Assembly: GCF_000016505.1 (NCBI RefSeq)
Contig: NC_009706.1
Span: 2,914,001-2,978,000 of the forward strand
Source of the DNA: Clostridium kluyveri DSM 555
Lineage (GTDB): Bacteria > Bacillota > Clostridia > Clostridiales > Clostridiaceae
Reading direction: 5' to 3'
DNA length: 64,000 nt
The notes under the pieces are model-generated. The model made no database searches, was not told the origin of the DNA, and was given only the letters and a program-made list of their open reading frames with translations. How positions within the stretch are numbered: the first letter of the stretch is position 1; the number at the start of each line of letters is the position of its first letter. The position numbers and the translations under genes were made by a program. Below are positions 8,886 to 17,984 of this stretch, piece by piece.

Positions 8886-9461
8886 TTGATGAGTAATAAA
8901 ACCGATTCACGAGAAAAAATAATTAAAGCAGCTTCAAAACTTTTTCAAATTAAAGGATTTAATGCTACAGGCTTAAATGAAATATTAAAAGAAAGCAAAT
9001 CGCCTAAAGGCTCTCTTTATTACTATTTTCCAGATGGCAAAGAACAATTAGCATTAGAAGCAATTAGCTTGGCAAGCAAATCTATAATAGAAAGATTAGA
9101 AACTACTCTGAATAAATATTCAGATCCAATTAAAGCCATAAAATACTTAATAAATAATATAATAAATGATTTAGAAAAAGAAAATAAACTTCAAGATATC
9201 TCGGTAAGTTTAATAGCTTTAGAAACATATTCTTCAAATGAACACTTGAGAGAAGCTTGTAAAAGTGTGTTTACATCACTAAGTTATGTGTATGCTAATA
9301 AATTAGTTCAAAATGGATTTTCAAAACAAAAAGCTGAAGAATTAAGTATGGCCATTGAGATAATGATTGAAGGAGCTATTACTATCTCTGTTACGAGAAA
9401 AGATACTATTCCACTTTTAACGATTAGTAATATTATAGATGTTTTGTTGAATCAAAATTAA
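8886..9461 (+). CDS. TetR/AcrR family repressor (LmrA/QacR-like)
   Basis: This protein of about 190 residues has an N-terminal TetR helix-turn-helix (about 10-57: REKIIKAASKLFQIKGFNATGLNEIL, recognition region GSLYYYF), then a helical ligand domain. The sequence reads TTG then ATG; the TTG at 8886 lies 8 bases from AAAGG and the ATG at 8889 lies 11, so both starts are possible. The MFS efflux gene follows 87 bases downstream with the same operator in front of it. The pair is likely a drug-inducible efflux module in which ligand binding releases both promoters. Confidence 0.9.
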   Translation: MMSNKTDSREKIIKAASKLFQIKGFNATGLNEILKESKSPKGSLYYYFPDGKEQLALEAISLASKSIIERLETTLNKYSDPIKAIKYLINNIINDLEKENKLQDISVSLIALETYSSNEHLREACKSVFTSLSYVYANKLVQNGFSKQKAEELSMAIEIMIEGAITISVTRKDTIPLLTISNIIDVLLNQN

Positions 9462-9493
9462 TATATTTCCGGTTAATTTCTGATTCTAATATA

Positions 9494-9505
9494 TAGACTG
9501 GTCTA
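9494..9505. promoter_or_regulatory. Palindromic operator before the MFS gene
   Basis: TAGACTGGTCTA is nearly a perfect palindrome and recurs as a half-degenerate copy before tetR. It lies 44 bases upstream of the MFS start, consistent with repression by the adjacent TetR protein. Confidence 0.7.
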
Positions 9506-9548
9506 AATATAACAATGTAATAAGAAATTAAGGAGGTAATTCAATATT

Positions 9549-10973
9549 ATGATACAAAAGCAGATATTTTTAAAGGCCAGAGTAGATGTAAAACATCCCT
9601 ATCTGGTTATGTTAGGACTATATTTAGGTGCATTTAGTGGTATGTTCAGTGAAACATCTCTAAATATTGCACTTCCACAATTAATGGATGCTTTTCATAT
9701 CAGCGCGGGAATTGCCCAATGGCTTGTAGTTGGTTATATGCTTGTAATTGGACTCGTTCTGCCCTTTACCAGTCTACTGATGAAATGTTTTCCTGTGAGA
9801 AAACTAACAATTTTTGCTTTAGGAGCATTTATGATTGGTTCTCTTATCAGCGGTTTTGCACCTGATTTTAGACTTCTTCTGGCTGGCCGTATGATTCAGG
9901 GAATTGGTACTGGAATGATTCTTCCAATGATGTTTTCAGTGATTTTGGAAGTTTTTCCTCCAAATAAAATTGGCTCTGCTATGGGGGTAGCCTCTTTGGT
10001 GGTTATGTTTGCACCAGCAATTGGACCAACTCTTTCCGGAACCTTATTAGGAATGTTTTCCTGGCGCTGGATTTTCTTTTCCCTTGTTATTATATTAGCA
10101 GTTGCTATGATTTTTTCAGTAATCTATATGGTGAATCCTTATAAGCTAACCAAACCGAAAATTGACGGAATATCCTGCTTAACTTCTGTTATTGGTTTTG
10201 GGGGTATAGTGCTTGGCGTTAGTCTGTCCAGTGAATTTGGATTCTCAGTTCCAGTCATTCTGGCACTGACAATTGGTATCATTGCCATTATACTTTACTC
10301 AAAAAGGCAAATTCACATGGAAACTCCAGTTCTTGATTTAAAAGCGTTGATGGTTTCAAGATTCCGAACAGGATCAATACTGGTAATGGTAAATTTCGGC
10401 ATTGTATTATCGGCTTTGTATTTGCTACCGCAATATATTCAGAACGGGCTGTTGATTCCAGTAGCTACGGCTGGCTTGGTTTTGCTTCCAGGAGGGTTGA
10501 TCAATGCTTTTATTTCCTATCTTTCTGGGCAACTTTATGACAAGTTCGGAGCGAAATATCTTGTCAAAATTGGATTCTCTATTTCCATTATGGGCACAAT
10601 TCTGTTGCTCTTTACATCATCCAACAGTTCTGCTGCTTACATAATTTTTTGCCATATCACTTTAATGATTGGTATTCCACTGGCAATGGCGCCAGCTCAA
10701 ACCAGCGGACTGAATGCACTTCCAGGGAATCTGTCAAGGGATGGAAGTACCATTATAAATACAATGCAGCAGATAGTCGGTGCTATCAGTACTGCAATTG
10801 CCACATGCTTGCTTGGTATGGGGCAAACTTCGTATTTCTCCAATGGTGGTAAAAATGAATCAGAAGCATTCATAAATGGTTCCCATTACGGATTTTATTT
10901 TGCTCTGGTGCTTTCTATAATTGGATTTATTATTTCTTTCAGAATCAAAGATACAAAAACGGAAAAACTATAG
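9549..10973 (+). CDS. DHA2-type MFS drug efflux transporter
   Basis: The 474-residue protein has about 14 hydrophobic segments and the drug:H+ antiporter signatures of the DHA2/EmrB-QacA group: an N-terminal SLNIALPQLMDAF followed by QWLVVGYML, the loop FPVRKL, and motif C with MFAPAIGPTLSG (about 155-166). It should export lipophilic drugs or dyes at the cytoplasmic membrane. AAGGAGGTAA is placed seven bases before the ATG. It is controlled with the upstream tetR. Base composition is higher in GC than the neighbouring genes, suggesting acquisition. Confidence 0.92.
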   Translation: MIQKQIFLKARVDVKHPYLVMLGLYLGAFSGMFSETSLNIALPQLMDAFHISAGIAQWLVVGYMLVIGLVLPFTSLLMKCFPVRKLTIFALGAFMIGSLISGFAPDFRLLLAGRMIQGIGTGMILPMMFSVILEVFPPNKIGSAMGVASLVVMFAPAIGPTLSGTLLGMFSWRWIFFSLVIILAVAMIFSVIYMVNPYKLTKPKIDGISCLTSVIGFGGIVLGVSLSSEFGFSVPVILALTIGIIAIILYSKRQIHMETPVLDLKALMVSRFRTGSILVMVNFGIVLSALYLLPQYIQNGLLIPVATAGLVLLPGGLINAFISYLSGQLYDKFGAKYLVKIGFSISIMGTILLLFTSSNSSAAYIIFCHITLMIGIPLAMAPAQTSGLNALPGNLSRDGSTIINTMQQIVGAISTAIATCLLGMGQTSYFSNGGKNESEAFINGSHYGFYFALVLSIIGFIISFRIKDTKTEKL

Positions 10974-11077
10974 GTTTCATTGGTAAGTCAAATGTATTAC
11001 TAAAAGTAGTTTGATCTAAATAGGCTTTACAAGTTCTTTGGATTGGATATAATTAAAGTAAAAAGGGGGATGGTTGG

Positions 11078-11245
11078 ATGGATAATAGTCCTATGTTTGA
11101 GGAGGAGTTATTTAGCAGGATATATGATATGGCATTCCAAGAAATGGAGAAAAATTTTAGAGAGCCTGGAGTGTATATGGAATTATTAAGTACCTTGGGT
11201 AAAGAAAAAGCAGACTGGTTTTTGGATATGTGGGAAAGAATTTGA
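11078..11245 (+). CDS. Small acidic hypothetical protein (55 aa)
   Basis: The frame starts at ATG 11078, eight bases after AAAAGGGGG, and encodes 55 residues rich in Glu, Met and aromatic residues (EEELFSRIYDMAFQEMEKNF, then KEKADWFLDMWERI). A strong terminator overlaps its stop codon. A decayed relative of its leader lies at 4546. No family is recognised; it is probably a small helical cytoplasmic or spore protein. Confidence 0.65.
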   Translation: MDNSPMFEEELFSRIYDMAFQEMEKNFREPGVYMELLSTLGKEKADWFLDMWERI

Positions 11246-11267
11246 GAGCAAGAAGCTCTCTTTTTTT
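11244..11267 (+). terminator. Intrinsic terminator
   Basis: GAGAGC and GCTCTC flank a five-base loop, followed by seven T residues. Confidence 0.85.
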
Positions 11268-11365
11268 ATGATTAAATCCTTCAACTTGAAATTAACTTAT
11301 GATGTTTTATTACCATATGAAACTTCTGGCACTTTGATACTCTTTATTTTTAATTATTATTCAAG

Positions 11366-11896
11366 TTAAAATGTACTAATATTTTTAAAAGGATATGCCC
11401 TTAAAATCACATGCCCTTTTACATCTTTTATATTTATCAGGCCAAGTATCCTACTATCAGTGCTATTCCCTCTATTATCTCCTAACACAAAAATATATCC
11501 TTTAGGCACAACATGTTCTGTAGTAGAAGAATTGGCTTTAGTAATAGTACCTTGTGGAAGATAACTTTCGGTAAGTATTTGCCCGTTTAAATAGACTTTT
11601 CCATCTTTTATATTAATTTTATCACCAGCTATGCCTATTACCCTTTTTATATAGATATCATTATTTTCATTATTAGAATCAAAAATAATAATTTCCCCTC
11701 TATTTATATTTCCTATTTTCGTACTAATCTTCTCTACGAATATCACATCTTTATTATTGAACGTGGGTTGCATAGACGGCCCCGTCACAGTTACTCTGGC
11801 AAAAACATAGTTATGAAATAAAAATGCAAATCCAACAACTAATAAAATGATTAACACGTATTTTTTCATTATATTAAATATTGTTCCATTATGCAA
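11366..11896 (-). CDS. lepB: Signal peptidase I
   Basis: This 176-residue protein has one N-terminal membrane anchor (about 12-28), the catalytic serine in GPSMQPTF (Ser41), the catalytic lysine in YIKRVIGIAGD (Lys84) and the box GDNRGNSTDSR near the C-terminus. This is the standard Gram-positive SPase I (SipS-like) architecture with the Ser/Lys dyad. It cleaves signal peptides of secreted preproteins at the outer face of the membrane. The start is TTG, supported by AGGAGG seven bases upstream. The next gene on this strand downstream is unrelated, so it is probably monocistronic. Confidence 0.95.
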   Translation of the reverse strand: MHNGTIFNIMKKYVLIILLVVGFAFLFHNYVFARVTVTGPSMQPTFNNKDVIFVEKISTKIGNINRGEIIIFDSNNENNDIYIKRVIGIAGDKINIKDGKVYLNGQILTESYLPQGTITKANSSTTEHVVPKGYIFVLGDNRGNSTDSRILGLINIKDVKGHVILRAYPFKNISTF

Positions 11897-11989
11897 TCGT
11901 TATCCTCCTCTTTTCTTTAATAAATTTGTGCTAGTAACTCTTATAATAAGAGTTCTCCACAGAATTCTATATACCTGTTAATTTTATAA

Positions 11990-12024
11990 AATAAGCCTAC
12001 CGAGAAAATCCCAATAGGCTTATT
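11990..12024 (-). terminator. Intrinsic terminator
   Basis: AATAAGCCTA and TAGGCTTATT form a 10 bp stem just downstream of the stop of the secreted Lys-rich protein. Confidence 0.75.
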
Positions 12025-12039
12025 CATATTACAATACTG

Positions 12040-12291
12040 CTATCTTCTAGCATTTGATGCTGAATGTACTACTTTTGGTGCTGGTTTAGTATTTGATGCC
12101 TTAACTTTATGCTTGTTTACTACCTTCTTCACTGGTTTGGCAGGTGTTTTATATTTGGACTTACAAACCACCCCAGGTTTGTTGCTGGCAGAATGTGCAC
12201 TGACGGTTGTTCCAATTCCTGTATTGATTAACAATGGTGCCGCAAGCATTACTGCTGAAATTATTTTATACTTCATTTTTAACATTTTCAT
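12040..12291 (-). CDS. Small secreted Lys/Pro-rich protein
   Basis: About 80 residues: a signal peptide (basic MKYK, hydrophobic core, likely cleavage after VSAHS near 34) and a very basic mature part rich in Lys, Pro, Val and Ser (KTPAKPVKKVVNKHKVK). CAGGAGG lies eight bases from the second ATG (12285), which is the likelier start. The mature protein is probably disordered and cell-wall or polymer binding. No family recognised. A signal peptidase gene lies just downstream, which may be coincidence. Confidence 0.7.
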   Translation of the reverse strand: MKMLKMKYKIISAVMLAAPLLINTGIGTTVSAHSASNKPGVVCKSKYKTPAKPVKKVVNKHKVKASNTKPAPKVVHSASNARR

Positions 12292-12476
12292 TACCTCCTG
12301 AATTTAAAATATTTACTGCAGCTGCTATAATTAATATTCTAGTTATCCTTTATGACGATTTAATGCAGCACCCATGTTATTCCAGTGGTATATTAATGTT
12401 TTTCTATGTGAAATATTAAGAGATATTGAATATTTCTTGAACTATCATTGCTCTCACTTCTCTCAACTGAACTTTT

Positions 12477-12660
12477 TAAAAAAATAGACATCCTAAAATA
12501 ACGGATGCCTGCTTTGTGCTAAAAAGTTTATTTTTTATATTGAATTTAGAGTTAGACAGTGATGGTTGCATTCAAATTTATAGTGCCCTGCAACCACAGA
12601 CACTGGTCTAAATATCTTCAATGCTTTGGAATATAATACTATATTATGTATTATATCGAT
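12477..12660 (-). ncRNA. Family 1 pseudoknot RNA, copy a
   Basis: Read on the minus strand: a leader with ATATAATACATAATA, then the pseudoknot at 12564-12603 (stem 1 GTGTCT with GGGCAC, stem 2 GGTTGCA with TGCAACC) and a terminator hairpin with seven T residues at about 12477-12510. No ORF follows. The 12300-12477 stretch shows nothing else. Confidence 0.6.
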
Positions 12661-12698
12661 TAATTGTTATGACATCATTATGCATATGTTAAAAGATA

Positions 12699-12845
12699 TA
12701 AAAATAAGCACCCTAAACGAGTGCTTATTTTTATGCAATATTATTTTTAAAGGAGTCTAAACTATATACTATCCTGTGGCAGTTGCATTTGAGTTTTAAG
12801 TGTCCTGCAACTACAAACACTAGTTTGGTAATTACCATTACTTGA
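12699..12845 (-). ncRNA. Family 1 pseudoknot RNA, copy b
   Basis: The pseudoknot lies at 12781-12820 with stem 1 GTGTTT/GGACAC and stem 2 AGTTGCA/TGCAACT. Both stems differ from copy a by changes that keep pairing. The terminator is at 12699-12734 (AAATAAGCAC paired with GTGCTTATTT). It lies immediately after the small gene 12865-13083, which is upstream on the same strand. Confidence 0.6.
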
Positions 12846-12864
12846 ATGTTTTTAGGATTTATTT

Positions 12865-13083
12865 TTAATTAACGCTTAAATGTCTAATATATATAGAAAG
12901 TTGAAATTGAATATTAGTATATCCATCAAACGTAATCAATCCTGGATCAGGTTTTGGTATTACTTCAATTTCGCAATTTCTATTTAGCCTTTTATGTTCA
13001 AATTTAATTTCTTTTACTTTACTTTCTAAATCTTCTAATCTATTTGTACTATAAACTATAGTAGCATTTGGGAAATCATACAT
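12865..13083 (-). CDS. Hypothetical protein (72 aa)
   Basis: The preferred start is the ATG at 13083, nine bases from AAAGG, giving MYDFPNATIVYSTNRLEDLE. The upstream ATG at 13092 touches the Shine-Dalgarno. The protein has a charged helix (KVKEIKFEHKRLNRN) and then strands with PKPDPGLITFDGYTN. No family is recognised. A promoter-like TTGACA with a downstream TATAAT lies around 13275-13320 in the duplicated leader shared with 39026-39260, but the second copy carries no such gene. Confidence 0.55.
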   Translation of the reverse strand: MYDFPNATIVYSTNRLEDLESKVKEIKFEHKRLNRNCEIEVIPKPDPGLITFDGYTNIQFQLSIYIRHLSVN

Positions 13084-13127
13084 TACACTCATCCTTTCAA
13101 ATAGTTATTTTTCTTTTCTCTAAGATT

Positions 13128-13370
13128 ATTTTCTTAGGACACTTATAATTATATATAGTATTTATTATAGTTTAATGTCATATTTATTAACTGTTTGTAA
13201 TAAATTTTACCATTGTATGAACAAAATAGAAAATAATCCTTAGCCATTCAATTATGTATTCTACATTTAAAATCTCAATCCCTATATAATTATTATATAT
13301 TAATTACATATATTAGTTGTCAAAACATTATGTGATTTAATCTAATATGAAAAATAAGTACTTGGTATTT
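13128..13370. repeat. Long intergenic duplication, copy 1
   Basis: About 240 bases (from CTTAGGACACTTATAATTA to the AACATGAAAAATAAG-like end) match 39026-39260 at roughly nine positions in ten. In both places a family 1 RNA lies on one side and family 2 material on the other, so a whole cassette was duplicated. A hairpin with arms around AAATAAGTACTTGGTA ends it at about 13345-13390. Confidence 0.7.
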
Positions 13371-13517
13371 ACCAAATACTTATTTTATCATTTATAAACC
13401 TTAGAATTAGATATAATTATAGTCTTTTGACTCTAATTATATCCTTTACTCTAAGTATATTTTAAAGAGCTATTTTTAAGTCAATATGTCTAACTTTAAA
13501 ATCTTTCATGAATATAA

Positions 13518-13680
13518 AAAAAATAAGAACCAGTTTACCCAGTGTCTACCTTTAACATATGCACATGCAGTTTAATTTTATTTACAGTTTCCCTCATTGG
13601 AACCCATTTAACCTCAGGGCCATAGATATATTACAAATGAAAGTACTTATTATTATGACAGATATTTTTCTAATATATTA
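13518..13680 (-). ncRNA. Family 2 RNA, copy a
   Basis: On the minus strand: GGCCC and GGGTT pair around the loop TGAGGTTAAAT (core 13584-13622), followed by a GGGAAAC hairpin and a terminator at 13518-13550 (CACTGGG with CTGGTTC, then eight T). No ORF follows. Confidence 0.5.
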
Positions 13681-13693
13681 TACAGCTTTAAAC

Positions 13694-13837
13694 TCAAAAG
13701 CCTAAACATTCTCCAACTAGTATTACTTTGATTCGGTCCTTAAATGTTGACATGTTAGTAACTACAAGCTGATTACATGCACTTTCAGCTGCTTTGAAAA
13801 GTTCATCAAAATAAAAACTCTACTCATCCCTCCTATT
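13694..13837 (-). pseudogene. Fragment of an unknown short protein gene
   Basis: On the minus strand the frame SFYFDELFKAAESACNQL to GECLGF is well coded, but its only possible start (ATG after GGAGGG at about 13835) is in another frame, two bases out. It is a frameshifted small gene of about 45 residues. No family recognised. Confidence 0.45.
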
Positions 13838-14010
13838 CCCAGTATAATAAATCTAATCTTACATACCTTATATTTGTATGAAGCTTTCCTCATACAAAAA
13901 ATCTTTATGTTTTCTATTTACTTTATGAATATAGCCATTGCTTTTTCACCACACTGGGGATTATTCATCTCCGGTGTTTAATTTCATTACAAAGCTTTCA
14001 TATTACCTAC
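13835..14010. ncRNA. Family 3 structured element, copy a
   Basis: Hairpin 1 is TTTGTATGA (13873-13881) with TCATACAAA (13890-13898). Hairpin 2 is CACTGGGGA (13952-13960) with CTCCGGTG (13969-13976). The same two hairpins with different but compensating bases occur at 48670-48825. It lies about 100 bases upstream of the tautomerase gene. The transcribed strand is not certain. Confidence 0.5.
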
Positions 14011-14113
14011 TTAATTAGATTAGTACCTTAAATTTTAAACATTACTTCCATTTACTTTAGTTATTTAAATCTATATAATATATTCTTATAGATTATATTT
14101 GAGGAGTGATTTT

Positions 14114-14302
14114 ATGCCAGTTATAACAATTGAAGGTCCAAAAATTACGAAAGAGCAAAAAGAACAACTTGTAAGTGAATTTGTAACTTCTGCAAGTAAG
14201 ATTCTTAATATCCCTCAGCAGGCTTTTGTTACTCTTATAAGAGAAAATGAATTAGACAACGTTGGTAGTGGAACCCACTTATTATCTAATAGACAAAAAT
14301 AG
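14114..14302 (+). CDS. 4-oxalocrotonate tautomerase-like protein
   Basis: The start is ATG 14114, four bases after GAGGAGTGAT, so that after Met removal Pro is residue 1, the catalytic base of tautomerases. The 62-residue product reads MPVITIEGPKITKEQKEQLV, then a helix and VTLIRENELDNVGSG, matching the 4-OT/DmpI subunit of 60-65 residues. It would act as a homohexamer on enol-keto substrates. The physiological substrate is unknown. It stands alone between a family 3 element and an IS4 wreck. Confidence 0.85.
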   Translation: MPVITIEGPKITKEQKEQLVSEFVTSASKILNIPQQAFVTLIRENELDNVGSGTHLLSNRQK

Positions 14303-14464
14303 CTTTCCACCTCTTGAAGCCACTTAAAAAACAGAAGAATATATGTAGGCAAATCAAACAAAATAAGATAAACTATTTTTATAGATTTGTATTTTACTTG
14401 CTGATTTGTTTATCAGGTTTTCTTATTTTTATATATGCATTAAAATAGGAATAGGGGTGGTTAT

Positions 14465-15790
14465 ATGTTTAACACCTATATTAATAGATTTAAAAAGATG
14501 ATTGACTCTATTAATTCAGATATTGTAAGAACATATGCACATCTAGATAAACAAAATAGTTTTATCAGAAAAAGAAAAATGCCTCTTTCAGATATTATCT
14601 TATGTACACTTTCTAAGAAAGGATTAACCATAGCAATAGAACTCCACCAATACTTTACTCAAAAAGGAGCATGCCATATGAGTATTTCAAAACAGGGATA
14701 TTTGCAACAACGTAAGAAACTAAACTACAAAGTTTTTTCATTTTTGAACAAGGAATACCTTGAAGATTTTTATCACTCTACCGAACCAATATTATGGAAT
14801 AATCATCTAGTGTTTGCTGTTGACGGAAGTAAAGCAGAAGTCCCAAATTCTGATGAAAATAGAGCATTTTTTGGAGAATGTGGTAATAATATTCCAAAGG
14901 TCAAGTAAGAGCTTTGGTAAGTAGTATATTTGATGTATTTAATCATTTCTTTTTAGATTTGCAAATAGATTCTATTAAAACAAGTGAAAGTGAGCTAGCA
15001 AAGAAAAATATTAATGCCATAAGAAAGATACTGCCGAATACAAATTTTATTGTTGTATTTGACCGTGGATATCCGTCAATAGAATTAATTCACTTTTTAG
15101 AGAAAAATGGAGTTCAGTATTTGTTTAGACTATCCAGCAATGATTATAAAAAAGAACGGGAGTTTATGATTACAGAAGATAAAGTTGTAAAGCTTACGCA
15201 TACAAATCCAAGGCTAACAAAAATAAAAAAGAATCATCCTGAAATTGTGGAGGAATTAAGGGTAAAAAAGTATACTTCATCGAGGATTGTTTTATCCAAA
15301 TTACCATCTGGAAATGAACTTGCACTGATGACAAATCTCCCGACTGAATTCAGTGGAAAAGAAATAGAGAATCTATATTTTAAGAGATGGGAAATTGAAA
15401 AAAATATCATACCCTGAAGAATAAAATGAAGCTAGAAAGTGTTACAGGAAAAGCAGCATTATATGTATATCAAGACTTTTGGGCACAAATAGTTGTTTAC
15501 AACATGATACAGGACATCTTACATTCATCAAATAAAACTATAGAAAAAGAAACAGAGAAGCGTAAATATAAGTATCCTATCAGGATCAATGAAAATATAG
15601 CGATAGGACTATTTAAAGAAAAATTTATAAAATTGTTAATTGAACCAAATGATAGAATTAGAGAGGAAAAATTAATCCAATTACAAAATCCATAGAAAAA
15701 TATGTTGTTCCCATAAGAAATCTTAAAAGTCAAGATAGGAAGCATAATATTTCTAACAAATATCAGAATAACCACAAAAGTAGTTTTTAA
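14465..15790 (+). pseudogene. IS4-family transposase, broken into frames
   Basis: Three successive frames (14465-14908, 14914-15417, 15426-15695, with a last piece to about 15790) together make one DDE transposase. Visible pieces are the first Asp in FAVDGSKAEVPNS, the second in VVFDRGYPS, and the YREK-type box split at YFKRWEIEKN / YHTLKNKMK. Stops or frameshifts occur near 14908, 15413 and 15693. The element is inactive. A 3' fragment of a sister copy lies at 43252-43440, and both are followed by TTCTTAAGTTTATG. Confidence 0.85.
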
Positions 15791-15841
15791 AAGAGCAAAA
15801 AATCTATCTTTATTGAAATAGGATCCTTTTGCTCTTTTTTT
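15789..15841. terminator. Hairpin after the IS4 wreck
   Basis: AAAGAGCAAAA and TTTTGCTCTTT pair across about 25 bases and are followed by a T run on the plus strand. Confidence 0.5.
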
Positions 15842-15975
15842 GATTTCAAATAATTAATTAACACTTTATTCAATAAAAAATGTCAATGTGAATACTAAAG
15901 AGTTCTTAAGTTTATGATGTTGGGTTTTACCTGTGGTTCCGAAAAGCTTATAGCTATGAGTAGAAAAAAGAAAAA

Positions 15976-16099
15976 CTCCAATATAAAATAGAAGTGGGTT
16001 TGCCAACCACAACTAAAATATATTGGAGGTGTGTCCCAAATGGACAATAGTAGTTTAGCACACAGCAAAGTACAGTTTACAAGGGACTACACAGGGTAA
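15976..16099 (+). pseudogene. tnpA: 5' end of an IS200-family transposase gene (split)
   Basis: A left-end hairpin (GTGG, loop with TTTGCC, CCAC at about 16005-16020) is followed by GGAGGTGTG and ATG 16040 encoding MDNSSLAHSK. The IS200 TnpA protein then breaks off after that Lys at about 16069. The rest of the gene resumes at 21331 with WNCKYHIVFAPKYRR. The intervening 5.25 kb is a separate mobile element inserted in the gene. Confidence 0.85.
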
Positions 16100-16125
16100 G
16101 GGTCTGACGGGTGATGTGTTGCCCG

Positions 16126-17637
16126 TCAGATTTTCCATGTAATGTTCATCTTTTCGCTGATGGCTTCCACGGTAGTAACCAGCAAATCCAACACCCGCCG
16201 CTTATCGTCAAAGCTTACGGTTTCCCATGCGTCCAAGTAGCCGGAAATCTGCTGCACCTGTTCCGGGGATATGGTGTCCACCGTCAGTTCCGCAATCTCC
16301 TTGACAAGAGCCTGCTTACGGCTGTCCAGTTCCGCAATCTTCACATTCACATAGGAGAGCAGGACATTGTTTGCCCCGGTCAGGCTATCCACCAGCTTTT
16401 CAATTTCGGTGTTCACCTGTGCAAGCTCCACCTGCAAAGCGGTGATTTTCGGGTTGCCCTTTATCGCTTTTTTCCGTCCTGTCAACGTCTTATAGCTTTC
16501 CAGTTTTTTTACCATCTGCTGATACACAAGGGTTTCCAATTCGGCGGTGAAAATCTTGCCGCACCCGACACAACTTTTGTTGTCCAGCCGTTTGGTACAG
16601 CGGAGATATTGCGTCCCCACTCGGTTAATGATACTCATAAGGGCATAACCGCAGTTGCCGCATTTGATTTTCCCCGCCAGCCATGTATGGGTAGCCTTTC
16701 TTGCAGACTGGATTTTCATGTTGTTCATCAGCTTCTTGCGGCAGGCAAGCCATGTGTCGGCGGGAACAATTCCCTCATGGGGAGCCAGCACCAGCATTTG
16801 GTCTTTCAGGTCATTTTTCTTGCAAGCCTTTACGTCCCGCCCCTGATACAGATAGCACCCGTTTGTGCCTGTGAAGTCGGCAGCGTCATTGACAATAATT
16901 GTCCCCTGACTTTTGAAAAACTCATATACGTCAAGGTCTGCCTGTACATAAACCGGGTTGCGTAACATCTGCGCCAGCGTGGGGCGTATCAGTTACTTGC
17001 CGTAGAACAAAATTCCCTGCTGGGCAAAATGCCGGGTAATATCCCCGTAGGAGGTTTTCGGGTCGGCGTACATCTCGAAAATCAGCCGGATATGCTCCAC
17101 TTCGTCCGGGTTCGCTATCAGCTTTTTTGTGTTGATACCGTCCATTTTGATTGGCTCCGAATGAAAGCCGTAGGGCGGTCTGCCGCCCATCTTGAAGCCC
17201 CGCTGGCTCCGGGAGTAGTAAGCGTCCTGTACCCACTTCTGGATTGTTTCCCGTTCCAGTTGGGCGAACACGATACAGATATTGAGCATGGCCCGCCCCA
17301 TCAGGGTAGAGGTATCAAACTTTTCGGTAGAAGACACAAACTCCACGTTGTACTGCTGGAACAATTCCATCATGCCCGAAAAATCCAGAATGGAACGGCT
17401 GATACGGTCGAGCTTGTAAACGATGACCTTTGCAATCAGTCCCTTTTTGATGTCCCGGATAATCTCCTGAAACTTCGGACGGTCTGTATTTTTGCCGCTG
17501 AAACCCTTGTCTGTGTATTCCCTGCAACTACCGCCTTTCAGTTCGTATTTGCAAAACTCAATCTGGCTTTCAATGGATATGCTGTCCTTTTTGTCAACCG
17601 ATTGTCTTGCATAGATAGCGTCTATTCGATTGTTCAT
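16126..17637 (-). pseudogene. Large serine recombinase with one nonsense codon
   Basis: The protein of about 500 residues starts IDAIYARQSVDKKDSISIE (catalytic Ser13 or so) and has the resolvase domain to about 150, a recombinase domain, a zinc ribbon (CGNCGYALMS .. CTKR .. CVGCG) and a coiled coil. A TAA at 16993-16995 interrupts it in frame after GILFYGK, and the frame resumes directly as LIRPTLAQMLRNPVYV. A single GAA-to-TAA change would explain this. Such recombinases excise and integrate the element. The truncated 214-residue product keeps catalysis but loses the DNA-binding part. Confidence 0.9.
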
Positions 17638-17725
17638 TTCGTAGCTCCTTTTCTTAAAAAAGAAACGGAGCTGCTGACAGTTTTATTATACCGCCAGCAG
17701 CCCCGCAAATCAATGTTGTAAAGTC

Positions 17726-17911
17726 CTACTCCCCGGATTCCTGCCGCCTGTCTGCGTATTTGCGGAACACCTCATAAAGCTGTTGTTCCAGCTCCCGGCG
17801 TTTTGCCGCTTCCTGCCTTGGCGTAAAAATGGGGGTCAGGTTTTCCAGCATGATTTTCTTTCCCTGAAAAGAAACGGTTTCGGTTTCTTTTTTGTAGTTG
17901 ATATGCTCCAT
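17726..17911 (-). CDS. Small charged protein of the mobile element (61 aa)
   Basis: The start is ATG 17911 after AAAAGGAG, giving MEHINYKKETETVSFQGKKI. The protein has a long charged helix, PRQEAAKRRELEQQLYEVFRKYADRR. It lies between the recombinase and the relaxase on the same strand, a position commonly taken by short accessory proteins in these elements. Function unknown. Confidence 0.65.
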   Translation of the reverse strand: MEHINYKKETETVSFQGKKIMLENLTPIFTPRQEAAKRRELEQQLYEVFRKYADRRQESGE

Positions 17912-17984
17912 AGGCTCTCCTTTTCCATATGAAATTTTCAAGGTACAAGCCGCTCATTGCGGCGAAAAGTATTTACTAAAATCA

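Noticed and set aside
16111-16965. Long plus-strand open frame of 284 codons opposite the recombinase
   Set aside because: It is the antisense shadow of the recombinase C-terminal half in GC-rich DNA, without a Shine-Dalgarno or known domains.
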